Assembly: GCA_947652115.1 (NCBI GenBank)
Contig: OX393574.1
Coordinates: forward strand, 11,696,249-11,760,248
Reading direction: 5' to 3'
Origin: Blastomussa wellsi
Taxonomy: Eukaryota; Cnidaria; Anthozoa; Scleractinia; Plerogyridae
DNA: 64,000 bases
Below the pieces are notes generated by a model. The model made no database searches and was not told the DNA's origin. It saw only the letters and a list, made by a program, of their open reading frames with translations. Positions 11,512-22,680 of this stretch are shown here, piece by piece. Made by a program: the position numbers and the translations under genes. Numbering within the stretch: the stretch's first letter is position 1; each line of letters opens with the position of its first letter.

Positions 11512-12438
11512 TTAGCTTGAGGAACAACAAATCTGTCTAATCGTTCCCTTCACTGCGTGTCGCATTTCTTTTATCTTCCAACAATAAATAAACGGATTCA
11601 CTGATGAGTTCGCCATTAGGACAAGTATCGAAGCTTCCCAAGATAAATCAATAACTGCTGTATTCCACCCAGTGATAGCAAATATAGCCATCATGATACC
11701 AAATGGAAGATAACAAACCACCAATGTTATCTGCACCCACAATGCACTGGACACTGTCTTTCTGTATCGTGCTATATTTAGTGGAATTCTTCCCCCCTTC
11801 GGCTGTAGTTGGTCAGCATGGTCATGCAGTCGAACTTGATGTTTTCGTAATGTGATATAGATTTTTGTGTAACAGAAAGTTGAGGTTATTAAACACAGCA
11901 ATATCAATGTGAAGATGATAAAATCACTAAAGGGAAATTTGTAAAAAATTGTAATTGCAATGGAAATCATAGAAAGCCAGAAAGTTATGACCAGGACCCA
12001 TACTCGCTTCACCGTTACAACATGCTTGTATCTTGTCCCCATAATCAAGGCAAGAAGTCTGTCCATACTTATTCCAGTCAGTGTGAACAAAGATAATCCA
12101 CAAAAGATGAACCCTACGCTGTTGAAAGCGGTTTTAATATAGTAGCAGCCGTCTGAATTTACTGGAATCATCAAATAGGTAACACGAAAGGGTTGCGAAA
12201 TAAGACCCACGAACAGATCGGTGCTGGCAAGGCAACCCAACAAAAGTTTTGATGGCGGATGAAGGGACGACGGCTTTTGAAGAGCAACAATGATTAGAGC
12301 ATTCCCCAGAAATGCAGTGAAGGAAAGAGGAAGATTAAATACTGTAAAAATGATCTTTTCGTCGAATCCAAAGAGTCTCGGGCTGCAAAATAATTCTTGT
12401 ACTGAAGTGTCGTTTTTAATTTCAGTTACGTTTGCCAT
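11512..12438 (-). CDS. Class A (rhodopsin-like) GPCR, paralog 1
   Basis: Intact 308-residue intronless gene for a seven-helix plasma-membrane receptor. Visible hallmarks: N-terminal glycosylation sites (NVT, NDT), G45-N46 in helix 1, LASTD with Asp74 in helix 2, a DRL variant of the DRY switch (126-128) at the end of helix 3, CYLPF (242-246) in helix 6 and NPFIY (281-285) in helix 7. Two cysteines near the C-terminus may be palmitoylated. Extracellular loop 2 is very short and has no cysteine, so the usual loop 2 disulfide is probably absent, as in the melanocortin/EDG/cannabinoid/adenosine (MECA) group. The ligand cannot be told. The start is supported by the equal N-terminal length of its paralogs and by a conserved upstream block. 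Confidence 0.93.
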   Translation of the reverse strand: MANVTEIKNDTSVQELFCSPRLFGFDEKIIFTVFNLPLSFTAFLGNALIIVALQKPSSLHPPSKLLLGCLASTDLFVGLISQPFRVTYLMIPVNSDGCYYIKTAFNSVGFIFCGLSLFTLTGISMDRLLALIMGTRYKHVVTVKRVWVLVITFWLSMISIAITIFYKFPFSDFIIFTLILLCLITSTFCYTKIYITLRKHQVRLHDHADQLQPKGGRIPLNIARYRKTVSSALWVQITLVVCYLPFGIMMAIFAITGWNTAVIDLSWEASILVLMANSSVNPFIYCWKIKEMRHAVKGTIRQICCSSS

Positions 12439-12480
12439 TTTGGTCTAACCGATTAGCTTTATGAGGCTTCTTCCTTTGTT

Positions 12481-12518
12481 AGTCTGCTATATAGGAAGAC
12501 GTGTTTCAAACACTCTGC
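12481..12518 (-). promoter_or_regulatory. Shared promoter block of GPCR paralog 1
   Basis: On the minus strand, AGTGTTTGAAACACGTC is followed by TATATAGCAGAC, 45-80 bases upstream of the ATG. The same arrangement (AGTGTTnGAAA, ~12 bases, TATA-like element, AGCAG) precedes paralogs 2 and 3 at similar distances. It is probably the core promoter with a TATA box, conserved through duplication. Confidence 0.5.
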
Positions 12519-15500
12519 CTGTTCATCATCGTGTTGTATAACACGCTGTAAGACTCACACTGGTGCGGATGACGTTCCTAATTAATGAATGAAAAAAAAA
12601 AAACAGTTCAGATCGAGTGACAATCATAAGGGCTTGGAAAAAGATGTAAAGATGTAAAGGGAAATAGTCAGGAAGTAGTTGATGCATTTTTTTATTCAGA
12701 AGCCTTTCATTTTCGGAAATGTTTCTCCTTTGAATTGCAAATTGGCCAATTTTTAAGCAGCTGTCATAAGCAACAGAAAAAAGCTTGGATGCAGGAGACC
12801 ACGCAACGAAGAATGAAACTCAGCTTGCTTCTTTGCCGGACAACAAGAGGTTCATAAAAGGACTGTTTACATTTAGTGATCAACTTTTAATGAAGGTAAG
12901 CTTCGGTACCAACAAATACATATATAACTCCAGACGTGTACATCTATGTTTATGGGTGCCTGTTGAAATATGTCATTGGGCTGCTTTTTCGCGGGCGTTG
13001 AGGGAATATGTTTGCTCAAAAAATGAATTAAACTACGCGAATACACGCGCAGCTAAATGAAAGAACGGTCTATAATCATATACTAGGAACACCGTCACAT
13101 CAATATAATGCCGGTAACCACCAGTAAACAACTAACAGCTGAAAATGGCTTCCAGTAAAACTAATTGGTAATTCTAAACAATTAAACTACGAACTGGTAA
13201 CTGTATATTGGATAGACCACGCGCGAAAATTGTTTTGACAAGGTCATACACAATATCTGCTTACTCGCGAAATACATGGAGAGGGTGGCGGGGTCTACAT
13301 AGTACGTGCCCAAACTACCAATATGCAGACTTCTGGAATAATGCACTTCAGATTTGAATGCTAAACGTTTATCCGTATTAGTCGGTTTGAAACCCTTTCT
13401 GATAGTAACTGAAGCGACTGTACGGGAAAGTCTTCATATATAGCCGTGGAGACCGGCTTTCAATGGAAAGAACCCGAAATAAAGCACCTCTATTAAAAGA
13501 ATCAGGAAGCCTTGTCGTTTTATTTATTTATTTTTTTTATTTTAGAACTGCAATTTTTATTTTCCCCTAATTTTTTTTAACAAGCCAACGTCGAAAAGAA
13601 AGTCGGTTATGAGTACTTATCGTTTCCAGCCTTTCCAAACATAACTTAAAGTGTACAGAAGTCATATTCATATCTCTTGCCGAGATAAATAAAATCTAAT
13701 TAATGTTCTGACTGAAGTAAATGCATCAAGTTGCCTACCTGTTTGTCGTTTGGATGCAAAAATTAAAACACGTCGTTCTTCCTTTTTCCACAAGATTTAC
13801 GCTCGTGCTTGGCTCAATGTTGTCTTCTGTTCATCACGAATTATATGTTCATTAGTACAGGTGGCATGAATAACAAATTGAATGTCTATCTCACCTTTTC
13901 ATTATATGTAGATACCTTAACAGTGCCTAAGGCAATTTCCCCTGTCAGGAAACGGGCTTTATCTTACAAAGTTCAAAGGTTTCGGTAAATTGACCATTAA
14001 ATTACATTAAATTACAGCACGTCAAGACCTTCCATCTTCAAAAACTTCGCTCAAACAGATGGCCATGTGGTGAACTTTGAAAAAAAATCATTTAAGGGAA
14101 ATTGGTTATTTATGATTGACGGTCGCAAACAACCTGCCAAAATTATCTTTGAAATTAAATAATTGATCACCAATTGGAGCCGAGGATGTTTGCTATGAAA
14201 AATTGCTTTGGCTTTCTTATTTCTATGGTTATGGAGCTGTGTATCTCAACGAATAAATACTAGGGTTCCTTAAAGGGGCACAGTGACCATGAATAAAGTC
14301 AACTTTGGCAATGTATAAAATATCCTTCATATCAAAGGAAACCTTAAAATAGTAGTTTACTAAGGTAGAAAAACACCAAAGATGCACCAATAAACTAAGA
14401 AGAATCAAGGGTGGCTTTGAATGACGAAGATTAAGAAGGATTGCAATTGTCAAATTTGAAAAATATAGGCTAAACTTTTCAAACTGTGTTATCCGTGACC
14501 GAGCGCCTTTAACCTGGGTCAGATGTTTTAAAATCTAGAATTTTGTAGATAATTCCAACCTTTTGATTTGTGTTATTTAATAAATATAGTAAAATAAAGA
14601 AACATCTTAAATGGCATGAAGATGACCTGCCGAGTAAAGGTTTGACAAAAAAAGAGAATTAATTTCACTAAACGTCTAGTCAGTAAATCAGAGGGAAATT
14701 TGGCGTATGATTTAAAAATGCAATTCGTAAAATACGAAAGTAGAAATTGCAATACGGAGTTTTTTCCGCGCACCCCTTAGCGTAGTAAAGTGAAACAAAA
14801 GCAAACCCAGAGAAAATGCGATATACTCTCGAAAATTGACTGAAAATCGGTATAAAAAGGCAATAATTTGAGAAGTTTAAGGCAGGAAAATATTTTTCAG
14901 TTTTGTACGATACTTTTTGACGGAGACACTTGTCGTCGTGGGCAGCCAGTGTGGAATGGGAAGCTACAGTAGCCGCCCATTGAAAAAAACAATATAGAAA
15001 ACAATTACAAGCTTACAAGATTTTCATACTACTACTGATTGTCTGAGTGTATTTTTCTAGGATAACATACATAAACAGAATAATGATAGGTATCGGCCCC
15101 AAAAGAACAACATGACAAGCTTACATTAAAAATGTAACTGTGTAACTGTCCATGCAAATTCCAAAACGGTAAAGGTCACCGCAGAAATCTCAACATACCC
15201 CTGTTTTAGGGATTTGTAACCAAAGACTCGTAACGGTAATGGTAATAGGAAGTCTTTATTGTGCCATATTCTCAAAAGGGAGGTATGTTGGTCTAATTAT
15301 AATAAAGATGTTAAAGGAGCTACGTCACTATATTTTGAGTTATTTCTTCGACAACCTAAATTACCCTTAAAATGTAGGAAACCTAAAAATAATAGTTTGC
15401 TAAGGAAGAAAAGCACCAAAGGAGTGATACTGAACCAAAGAGGAACAAGGGTGGCTTTGGATGGAAAATATTGAAAAGGATTGGAAATGGTGATTTTAAA

Positions 15501-15813
15501 TTTAGGCTACTTTTTTCCAAAACGCACGAACGGTGACACAGATTCTTTAACATTATAATTAACTAATACAAATGTTACAATATAACTTAAGTCCAGATTC
15601 GGATACAGTATAACTCAGTTCTAATTCGGGTACTATAATCGATTTGAAATGAGCGAGATTACTGGCATAATGAATAAACAAAATGTTTAGGTTCCATAGA
15701 TTGATTTTAGTTAATATCATCACACCTTTATTGTAACCAATACGGGCGCAATGAAGATTCACTACCTCTGGAGTGAGTGAGGGAGCGGTCATCCATGAGC
15801 TAAAAATGTGGAT
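12519..15813. other. Gene-free spacer between GPCR paralogs 1 and 2
   Basis: No supported coding region. The segments 14,225-14,470 and 15,285-15,540 resemble each other ('aacaagggtggcttt' type landmarks), and a similar motif in reverse complement lies near 62,985, so this is an interspersed repeat. The stretch 14,100-14,150 repeats the 'tatgattgac' module found 3' of the other GPCR copies. Confidence 0.5.
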
Positions 15814-16743
15814 TTAGCTTGAGTAACAACAAACAAGAGAACATTGACAACAAAGCTGTCTAATCGTTTCCTTCACTGCGTGTCGAATTTCTTTGATCTT
15901 CCAACAATAAATAAACGGATTCAAAGATGAGTTCGACATAAGGACAAGAAGCGAAGCTTCCCAAACTAAATCAATAACTGCTGTATTCCACCCAGTGATA
16001 GCAAATATAGCCATCATGATACCAAATGGAAGATAACAAACCACCAATGTTATCTGCACCCACAATGCACTGGACACTGTCTTTCTGTACCGTGCTATAT
16101 TTAGTGTAATTCTTCCTCCTTTCGGCTGTAGTTGGTCAGCATGGTCATGCAGTCGAACTTGATGTTTTCGTAATGTGATATAGATTTTTGCGTAACAGAA
16201 AGTTGAGGTTATTAAACACAGCAGTGTAATTGTGAAGATGATGAAATCACTCCATGACAAGTTGTAAAAAATTGTAATTGCAATGGAAATGATCACAACC
16301 CAGAAGGTTATAACCAGGGCCCATACTCGTCTCAATTTTGCCATGTGTCTGTATCTCAGGCCCGATATCAGGGCGAGAAGTCGGTCCACACTTATTGCGG
16401 TCAACGTGAACAAAGATAATCCACAAAAAATGAAACCTACGGTGTTAAAAGTCATTTTAATATAATAACAACGTTTCGAGTGTTCTGCAGTCATCAAATA
16501 GATAATACGAAGGGGCTGTGAAATGAGGCCCACAAGCAAATCAGTGCTGGCCAGGCAACCAAACAAAATTTTTGATGGCGGATGAAGGGATGAAGGCTTT
16601 TGAAGAGCAACAATGATCAAAACATTGCCCAGAAATGCAGTGATGGCAAGAGGAAGATTAAATACTGCAAACATGATCTTCTGCTGTATCCCAAAGAGTC
16701 TTGAGATGCAGAATAAATCTTGATTTGAAGTTATGTTCTCCAT
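15814..16743 (-). CDS. Class A GPCR, paralog 2
   Basis: Intact 309-residue receptor, single exon. It has an N-terminal NIT glycosylation site, LASTD in helix 2, VDRLLAL at the helix 3 end (Asp120-Arg121), CYLPF in helix 6 and NPFIY in helix 7. The tail has six cysteines (CC, C, CC runs), more than in paralog 1. Identity to paralog 1 is uneven: from helix 5 to helix 6 (15,968-16,223 versus 11,645-11,900) the DNA is almost identical, with the first ~118 bases unbroken, while helices 3-4 differ much more. This suggests gene conversion between the two. The ligand is unknown. Confidence 0.93.
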   Translation of the reverse strand: MENITSNQDLFCISRLFGIQQKIMFAVFNLPLAITAFLGNVLIIVALQKPSSLHPPSKILFGCLASTDLLVGLISQPLRIIYLMTAEHSKRCYYIKMTFNTVGFIFCGLSLFTLTAISVDRLLALISGLRYRHMAKLRRVWALVITFWVVIISIAITIFYNLSWSDFIIFTITLLCLITSTFCYAKIYITLRKHQVRLHDHADQLQPKGGRITLNIARYRKTVSSALWVQITLVVCYLPFGIMMAIFAITGWNTAVIDLVWEASLLVLMSNSSLNPFIYCWKIKEIRHAVKETIRQLCCQCSLVCCYSS

Positions 16744-16784
16744 TTTTGTTCAAAAATAGCTCTATGATGCTCCCTCCCTTTCTG

Positions 16785-16817
16785 GCCTGCTACATAAAAT
16801 GACGTATTTCTAACACT
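16785..16817 (-). promoter_or_regulatory. Shared promoter block of GPCR paralog 2
   Basis: On the minus strand, AGTGTTAGAAATACGTCAT then TTTTATGTAGCAGGCC, ending about 45 bases before the ATG. It aligns with the blocks upstream of paralogs 1 and 3. The TATA-like element is weaker here (TTTTATGT). Confidence 0.45.
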
Positions 16818-19009
16818 GTTTATTCAACTTGCTGTTTATGTAGCCACACGACTGCTGCAGATGACGTAGTTCCTGGTGAATGGAAAAATTTATATAGTTT
16901 AATTTCAGAACGACAATCATATTATTAACATCATTTAAGGCCTTAGAAATAGCTGAAAGGAACCACAGTCAGGAAAAAAGTAAGCTAAATCTTTGTTTAC
17001 TGGCAGCCTTGAAAAGTCGCTATCTTTCAGTTTTGGTTTGTACGTAAGAAATTCGATGTTGTTGCTTTCTTTGGTTTCTTCTCCAGAAGTCCTTTTTCAT
17101 CCTTTTTTATTGGCCAATTTTCATATTAAACACTCATGACTTCCGCAAACCAAATCGCACAGAGAAGTTTGGAAACTTTCTTCATTAAAAGATAATTTTA
17201 CGACAGTAGAGAAACATCAACCTGAAATAATTCCAAAATAAGAAAACGAGTTCCACGATAGTAGAAACTGTTTTTTTTTTTAATATTTCCAAAAACTTCA
17301 AATTCCCTTAGTTCTCGTTTTTATCGCATACGGAGCAAAATTACTGAATGATGATTGGTTGAGACAGAGAGTATATTTTTCTTTATCACGTGTGCACTTT
17401 TGGTAATCAAGAGGGCATGATTACTTGATCCTGATTGGCATTCAATGCGTGGCTTCCGTGCCCGAATAATTTTTGCCCTTTATGTGATAAACATGTAATC
17501 GCAATGTATCGTCTGGTAATTAAGGATTAAGTTTACTTGTATTTTAAAAGTTTTCCAAATTTCCCTCGTTGCTTCGCGACTCGGGTAATTCTGTGAAAAT
17601 TTTGAAAATACGCGTGAATTTAATTCTTAATTGCCATCGGGCCCATACGATTACATAATTATGGTAATGATTCACTAAACCTTTCGCCTGCGCAAAAATT
17701 GGAACGGCGAAAACATTTATGTTCGCGACAGTTATTTTTCGAGACACTTTAATTTCGCGAAATGTTTAAATTCGCGAGTATCGCGAAATTAAAATGTCGC
17801 GAAAATTTCATGTTATAAGGTAACTCTCGCCAGCAACCGTGGAAACCTCGTCCTTGTTTTTTAACTTCAGTGGGATTCATTTGCCTAAAGCGTGTATAAG
17901 AAGCTTTGCTTTTCCAAGCATCCAAGTAATGAGAAAACTGCATTCAGTTTCTTTAATATCTAGCTGTTTATTGTTACGATGTTTGGTAGGGCTTATAAAC
18001 ATTCTTCCTTACGCCCAACAACAACAGTTTGTTGCATGACCATGAATACATATAGTATTGCTAAAGCTCACAACTAAAACAAAGTGATAATACTTATAAA
18101 GAAATGGTTATTAACTTACATCAGTTGGATTTGAAATTAGATTATTGCGTAAATCAAAACATTATAAAATAAACTTCATTAAATGGACAACATAATAATT
18201 TGGAGAATTCATTAATTTATTGGTAGGTCCTGTTGGAGGTAATTGCTTGATATTCGGTAGGTGATATTCTATCTTCCTGTATCTTGCAGTAAAAAGTAAT
18301 GAATTTGATCTCCAATCTGATTAGATCAACAACTGGGAAGGATTGAGTCTATTAACCCTTGAGATGTTATCATATCTGCCAATTCCTATCATTAGTTTGA
18401 GATTACCAATTCTTAGTTCCAATTCTTAGTTTCATTTAACTTTCTTGAAAAAAGTCTAAATAACAAGAAGGCGTGAATTCGTTCTTAAAAGTGTTAAATA
18501 GAATTCAAATGGGTTTCTTAGGGTATTGGATAGTATGTTTCAAAAGTAACAGATACTTGTTGCATTAGGTTTACACAGTGTCTGATCTGCACTTCAGTTA
18601 GAAAGTACTGGGTCGATCAAAATCAGTCAAATTATAAAATTCGGAAATCCTCATATTAAGACGGAAAGAAGCTATTTTTACCGGCGAAGTAATGAAGATC
18701 TGTCGAGATTAGTCATTGGTATTATTTTGGAGATACAAGGTGTAACTAAGTATTTTCTGAGTAATAGCTATAAGAAGAGGAAATTAAACCTGCCAAGTTC
18801 AGCTCTACACGACACATTTAAGGTCTTATTGCTTTCTCTTAAATGACGTTTACAAAAATTCCACATTTCGTAACAATCGGTTTCAGGAGTACCCGAATTT
18901 AACAGCATCAGCTGAATGATAACAATAGACCAACGTTATTTGATATTAATAAGGCGCAAATTAGTATATAAATATGATTCCTCACAATAAAAAATTATAT
19001 GTTAACTAA

Positions 19010-19510
19010 TGCCAAAAATAATAATGATGCGAAAAACAAGCTATTTTCAATACGAATTTTATATAACTAAGATAAAAAAAACTAGCATTAAAAATGTTAA
19101 GATAACTAAAAAAGTGATCAAATATTTATTGGGAAAACTATAAATCATAAGCTTTTAATTTTAAATAAGAAGAGAGGGCGATGCAGAGCGAACGTTAATG
19201 TTTGCAAACAGCTGTACAAACGTAAAGCTTTTAATTCCAACATTTCTACGTAAATATTGTGCATAGAAAAGTAAATTAACTTGCTCCGGTCCAAATGATT
19301 AGTGTTTGTGACGTTTGAAGCGATAACTGGGCAGAGAAGGTTATAAAATCCTTTAGGTATTGTATACAATTTATATATAAAAACAGAATTAATGCAGCGA
19401 GCATCGCCTCACCGTCCTTGTGACAGCTTCGTTTAAGTTCGGATTTTTACTGAGGCTTCAAGCATCGCCCTGGTTTCCAGCCGGAGTGGATATATATTGT
19501 AATTCTAATT
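19010..19510 (+). repeat. Segmental repeat, first copy
   Basis: Matches 20,270-20,840 in the same orientation. Shared landmarks are 'gatcaaatatttattg', 'aaataagaagagag' followed by 'gggcgat', and 'gtgtttgtgacgtttga'. Moderately diverged. Non-coding. Confidence 0.6.
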
Positions 19511-19800
19511 TTCTTCCACACTTGGGCTTATATCTTAGTGAAAAATATTGGATTTACTATTTTCTAACGATGCACAACAAGTTTAATACGCTGTTTGCTT
19601 CTAGTAGAAGCAGCCTTTTTGCAAACATGCAAACCAGCAAGAGAATTTGCGAGCATAACTGAAAAGCTTACAGATTGTTATCCTTCTTGCCGAGATAAAT
19701 AGCATCTAAGAAATATTACTAACACAAAAAGTCTATGAAATGAAAAAAAGTGTATCAAATAATTCATATAATGTCTATAATGTTTTATGAACTGCGGATT

Positions 19801-20023
19801 TAAATGAAAGTGAGAAGTGATCATCGCAGTGAATTTCCAATTTAAGTGATTGGTATAAAGAAGCCTGAGAAATTCAAGCTTCAACGCATCGCACCGGTAT
19901 CGCGGAGCTCAAGGGTTCGAACCACGTTGAATTTTTCTTTGAATTTTTTTTGCATTTTTCTTTATTCCAATTGCTCAAATTCAGTGTAAATTCACTGCGA
20001 TGATCACTTCTCACTTTCATTTA
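19801..20023. repeat. Foldback element with tRNA-like B box in the loop
   Basis: Perfect 35-base inverted arms (19,801-19,835 and 19,989-20,023) enclose a 153-base loop. The loop holds 'accggtatcgcgga' and GGGTTCGAACC, which fits the RNA polymerase III B-box consensus GGTTCGANNCC. No complete tRNA fold is visible. It is probably a foldback element that contains, or derives from, a tRNA-like SINE. Confidence 0.75.
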
Positions 20024-20269
20024 ATAAAGTATTGGTAACGTTACGGCTGCATTAAATACATCAAGCTGCCTACGTACCTTTTTGCTGTTTTAGAAAGAAA
20101 GATGCGATTATCTGAATACGTTGCTCCTTGCTCGTTTCGACGTAGTGATGACGGTCTTCAGATCACTACGAATTCTATGTTCGGCGGCAATCAATTGAAT
20201 GTCTCATGTATCCTGTCTCTCGGCTTACATAAATGTAAATACTTTATTAAATATGATTGATTCTCACAA

Positions 20270-20840
20270 AAGAAAGAATACATTAACCATTGCAAAAAAA
20301 ATAATGATTTAAAAATTAGCTATTTATAATACGAATTTTATATGACTAAGATAAAAAAATTGGATTAAAAATAAGATAACTATAAAAGTGATCAAATATT
20401 TATTGACAAAATTACATATCCATACGTTTTTCTAAATAAGAAGAGAGAGGGCGATACTGAGCACACGTTTTCTAATGTTTTGCAAGCAGCTGCACTACTG
20501 AAAAGCTTTTAATTTCAACATTTTATATCTAAATATTGTGTTTAGAAAAGTAAATTAACTTGTTTCCGTAAAATGATTAGTGTTTGTGACGTTTGATGCG
20601 ATAACTCGACAGGCAGGTTATAAAATCATTTAGGTGTCGTATATAGCGGATTATATGAATTATATACATAAAAATATGACAGTTTTGTTTTAATAAATAA
20701 TTAAGTGCGGAGTGTTTACGTTTTGTGATTAATTTTTAAATCTTTCCGGCATAAAGCTTTGATACTTGCGATCCATGGCTTCAAGCATCGCCCTGGTTTC
20801 AAGCTGAGGTCAGAGTGGATATATATTTTAATTCTAAATT
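20270..20840 (+). repeat. Segmental repeat, second copy
   Basis: Partner of 19,010-19,510, with the same order of landmarks and several small indels. Both copies end shortly before 'gcttcaagcatcgccctggtttc' (19,454 and 20,779). Confidence 0.6.
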
Positions 20841-20902
20841 TTGTCTACGCTAACCTCGGTTTGAAACCCGGATTCGATTCAAGCCCGGCGCCATTTGCTT
20901 TT

Positions 20903-21765
20903 CATGTTGTGTATAGTTGATATTCAAGCCATTTATTTTATTTACCTTTAATTTAGATGCACAGAAAAAACAGAATGGACTCAAAGACGATCAGCTGACA
21001 TTAAAATAGGCATAACCGTGCAATTAAATTCAGTATACTTAAGCGAGCTCCATATTACAATGGAGCACGCTGAGAGCGTGAGGACCTCTGCACCTGCAGC
21101 AAAGTCCTTTTGTGAAGCTTGTCATCCGAAGGATCCAAATATCTTGCTGTCACGCAATAAACGTCTACAGACAATTTCAGGGAAACAGCGTCGTTTTGCC
21201 CACGACAACTTGGAAAACCACAAGCAGCTTTGAATCTCTACTTCAACAACTGCACCGTTCAAAATGCTCACTTCGTTGTGGGATCAAATTCCAGTCAGGC
21301 TTGTTGACTTTCCTGTCCTGATTCATTTAATGTATTTGCACATGGTATTTGACTGCTTTGCAGAAGTAATTAAACGGGAATCGATGTAGTTTTTGAAATA
21401 TTTTAAATGATTTTGACGCTTTGTTCGAACTGCAATTCCTCTCACAGAAACAAAAACTGTGGCATGATGTAAATGAACCAATAGGAAGGCACGTTGTGTT
21501 ATCTTCAGTTAAGATAATTTCCTATTCAATCAGGAAATAAGCGTAAAAATTCTGCTTTTTGGATTTTTTAAACAAGAGCGAAAAATAATTGGAACTTTGA
21601 ACAGAAAAACTGAAATAAATTAAGCCATTTTTCGTATGGAAAATATTATTCCCCTGGATGAATTACCTGTATTGTTTTCCTTTTATTTTTCGCGCGGGTT
21701 TCTTTGTGTACATTTCCATGGCGGCCTTGTTATAAAACTCAAGAAGCTAGAGTTGCTCTCCGCTC
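20903..21765 (+). repeat. Segmental duplication, upstream copy
   Basis: Aligns with 25,147-25,920 over most of its length, for example 'atgcacagaaaaaacagaat', 'acgtctacagacaatttcag', and 'ggcatgatgtaaatgaacca'. The second copy lacks about 80 bases corresponding to 21,600-21,680. The small open frames in it are not conserved between copies, so it is not a gene. Confidence 0.8.
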
Positions 21766-22331
21766 GCTTCGAGGGTTCTTCTCCGGTTTCCCTTTCCTCC
21801 TCAAAAACCTCAACTCTAAATTCCATTTCGACAGAGGACCGCATGAAAACTAACCGAAGCTGTCTCTCAAATCGAAAAGCACGATTAGACAAAAATCAGA
21901 AAACTTGCTGTGTTAACATTATGCAGATGTGACAATCTTCCTATGAAATCGGTAACAAAGGATTTGGGAAGATTAGGGGGGCGGTTCACCATAACAAATT
22001 TCCGCAAAATATATACCTGTTTGATAATCGGGCAATATTAAGAATTTTTTTATTACTTTGTTTTATCAGTGTTAAACAGGAGTTTGGTAATCGCACGTTT
22101 GATTGAGTATTACTTTCAACCGTTTAGTAATCGAACGTTCGATTTTGTTCGATTGATCAAATTTTATTGTTTGGTTAATTATGTCCGATTACCAAACCCA
22201 ATCGTATTGTGTTCAATTACCGGATGTTTAGATAAGCTGGGTTTTAAATTAAATGTCAAATGTGTAAAAGTGTATTAACACTGTAAATGTTTTTCAAACT
22301 GTTGATAAATATCACGGCTTATGGCCATGTT

Positions 22332-22369
22332 CTTATGACCTTTTTTTTTTTTTGGGGGGGGGGGGGGGG
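22332..22369. repeat. Poly(T)-poly(G) tract
   Basis: A run of about 13 T followed by about 17 G. Such tracts are prone to slippage and assembly error. Confidence 0.9.
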
Positions 22370-22550
22370 TTGGGTCTGGTTCTCTTTACGGTCAAACAAC
22401 AACAAAAATTGTGAGATCAAGTATTAAAGTCTAGAGCCAAGGGACAAACAACTGTCAGCTCCGCTTTTAGGCTAGTTAAAAACTACACTAAGTATCACAA
22501 CCCCTATCGCGATCATTAGTATTTATCACATGATGATAAATAATATAACA

Positions 22551-22680
22551 AACACTCGAGACAGTGTTTCATCACATTTCCAAACACCGAGAAGAGAATT
22601 GAAAATACGACGAGCAGCGGAGTAGTTTTGACGAACGTCGAAGTGTTTGGAAATGTGGTGAAACACTGTCTCGAGAGTTT
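22551..22680. repeat. Foldback element, ~38-bp arms
   Basis: AACACTCGAGACAGTGTTTC at 22,551 is answered by its near reverse complement at 22,661-22,680, and pairing continues inward to GTGTTTGG. A loop of about 55 bases separates the arms. No coding capacity. Confidence 0.75.
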
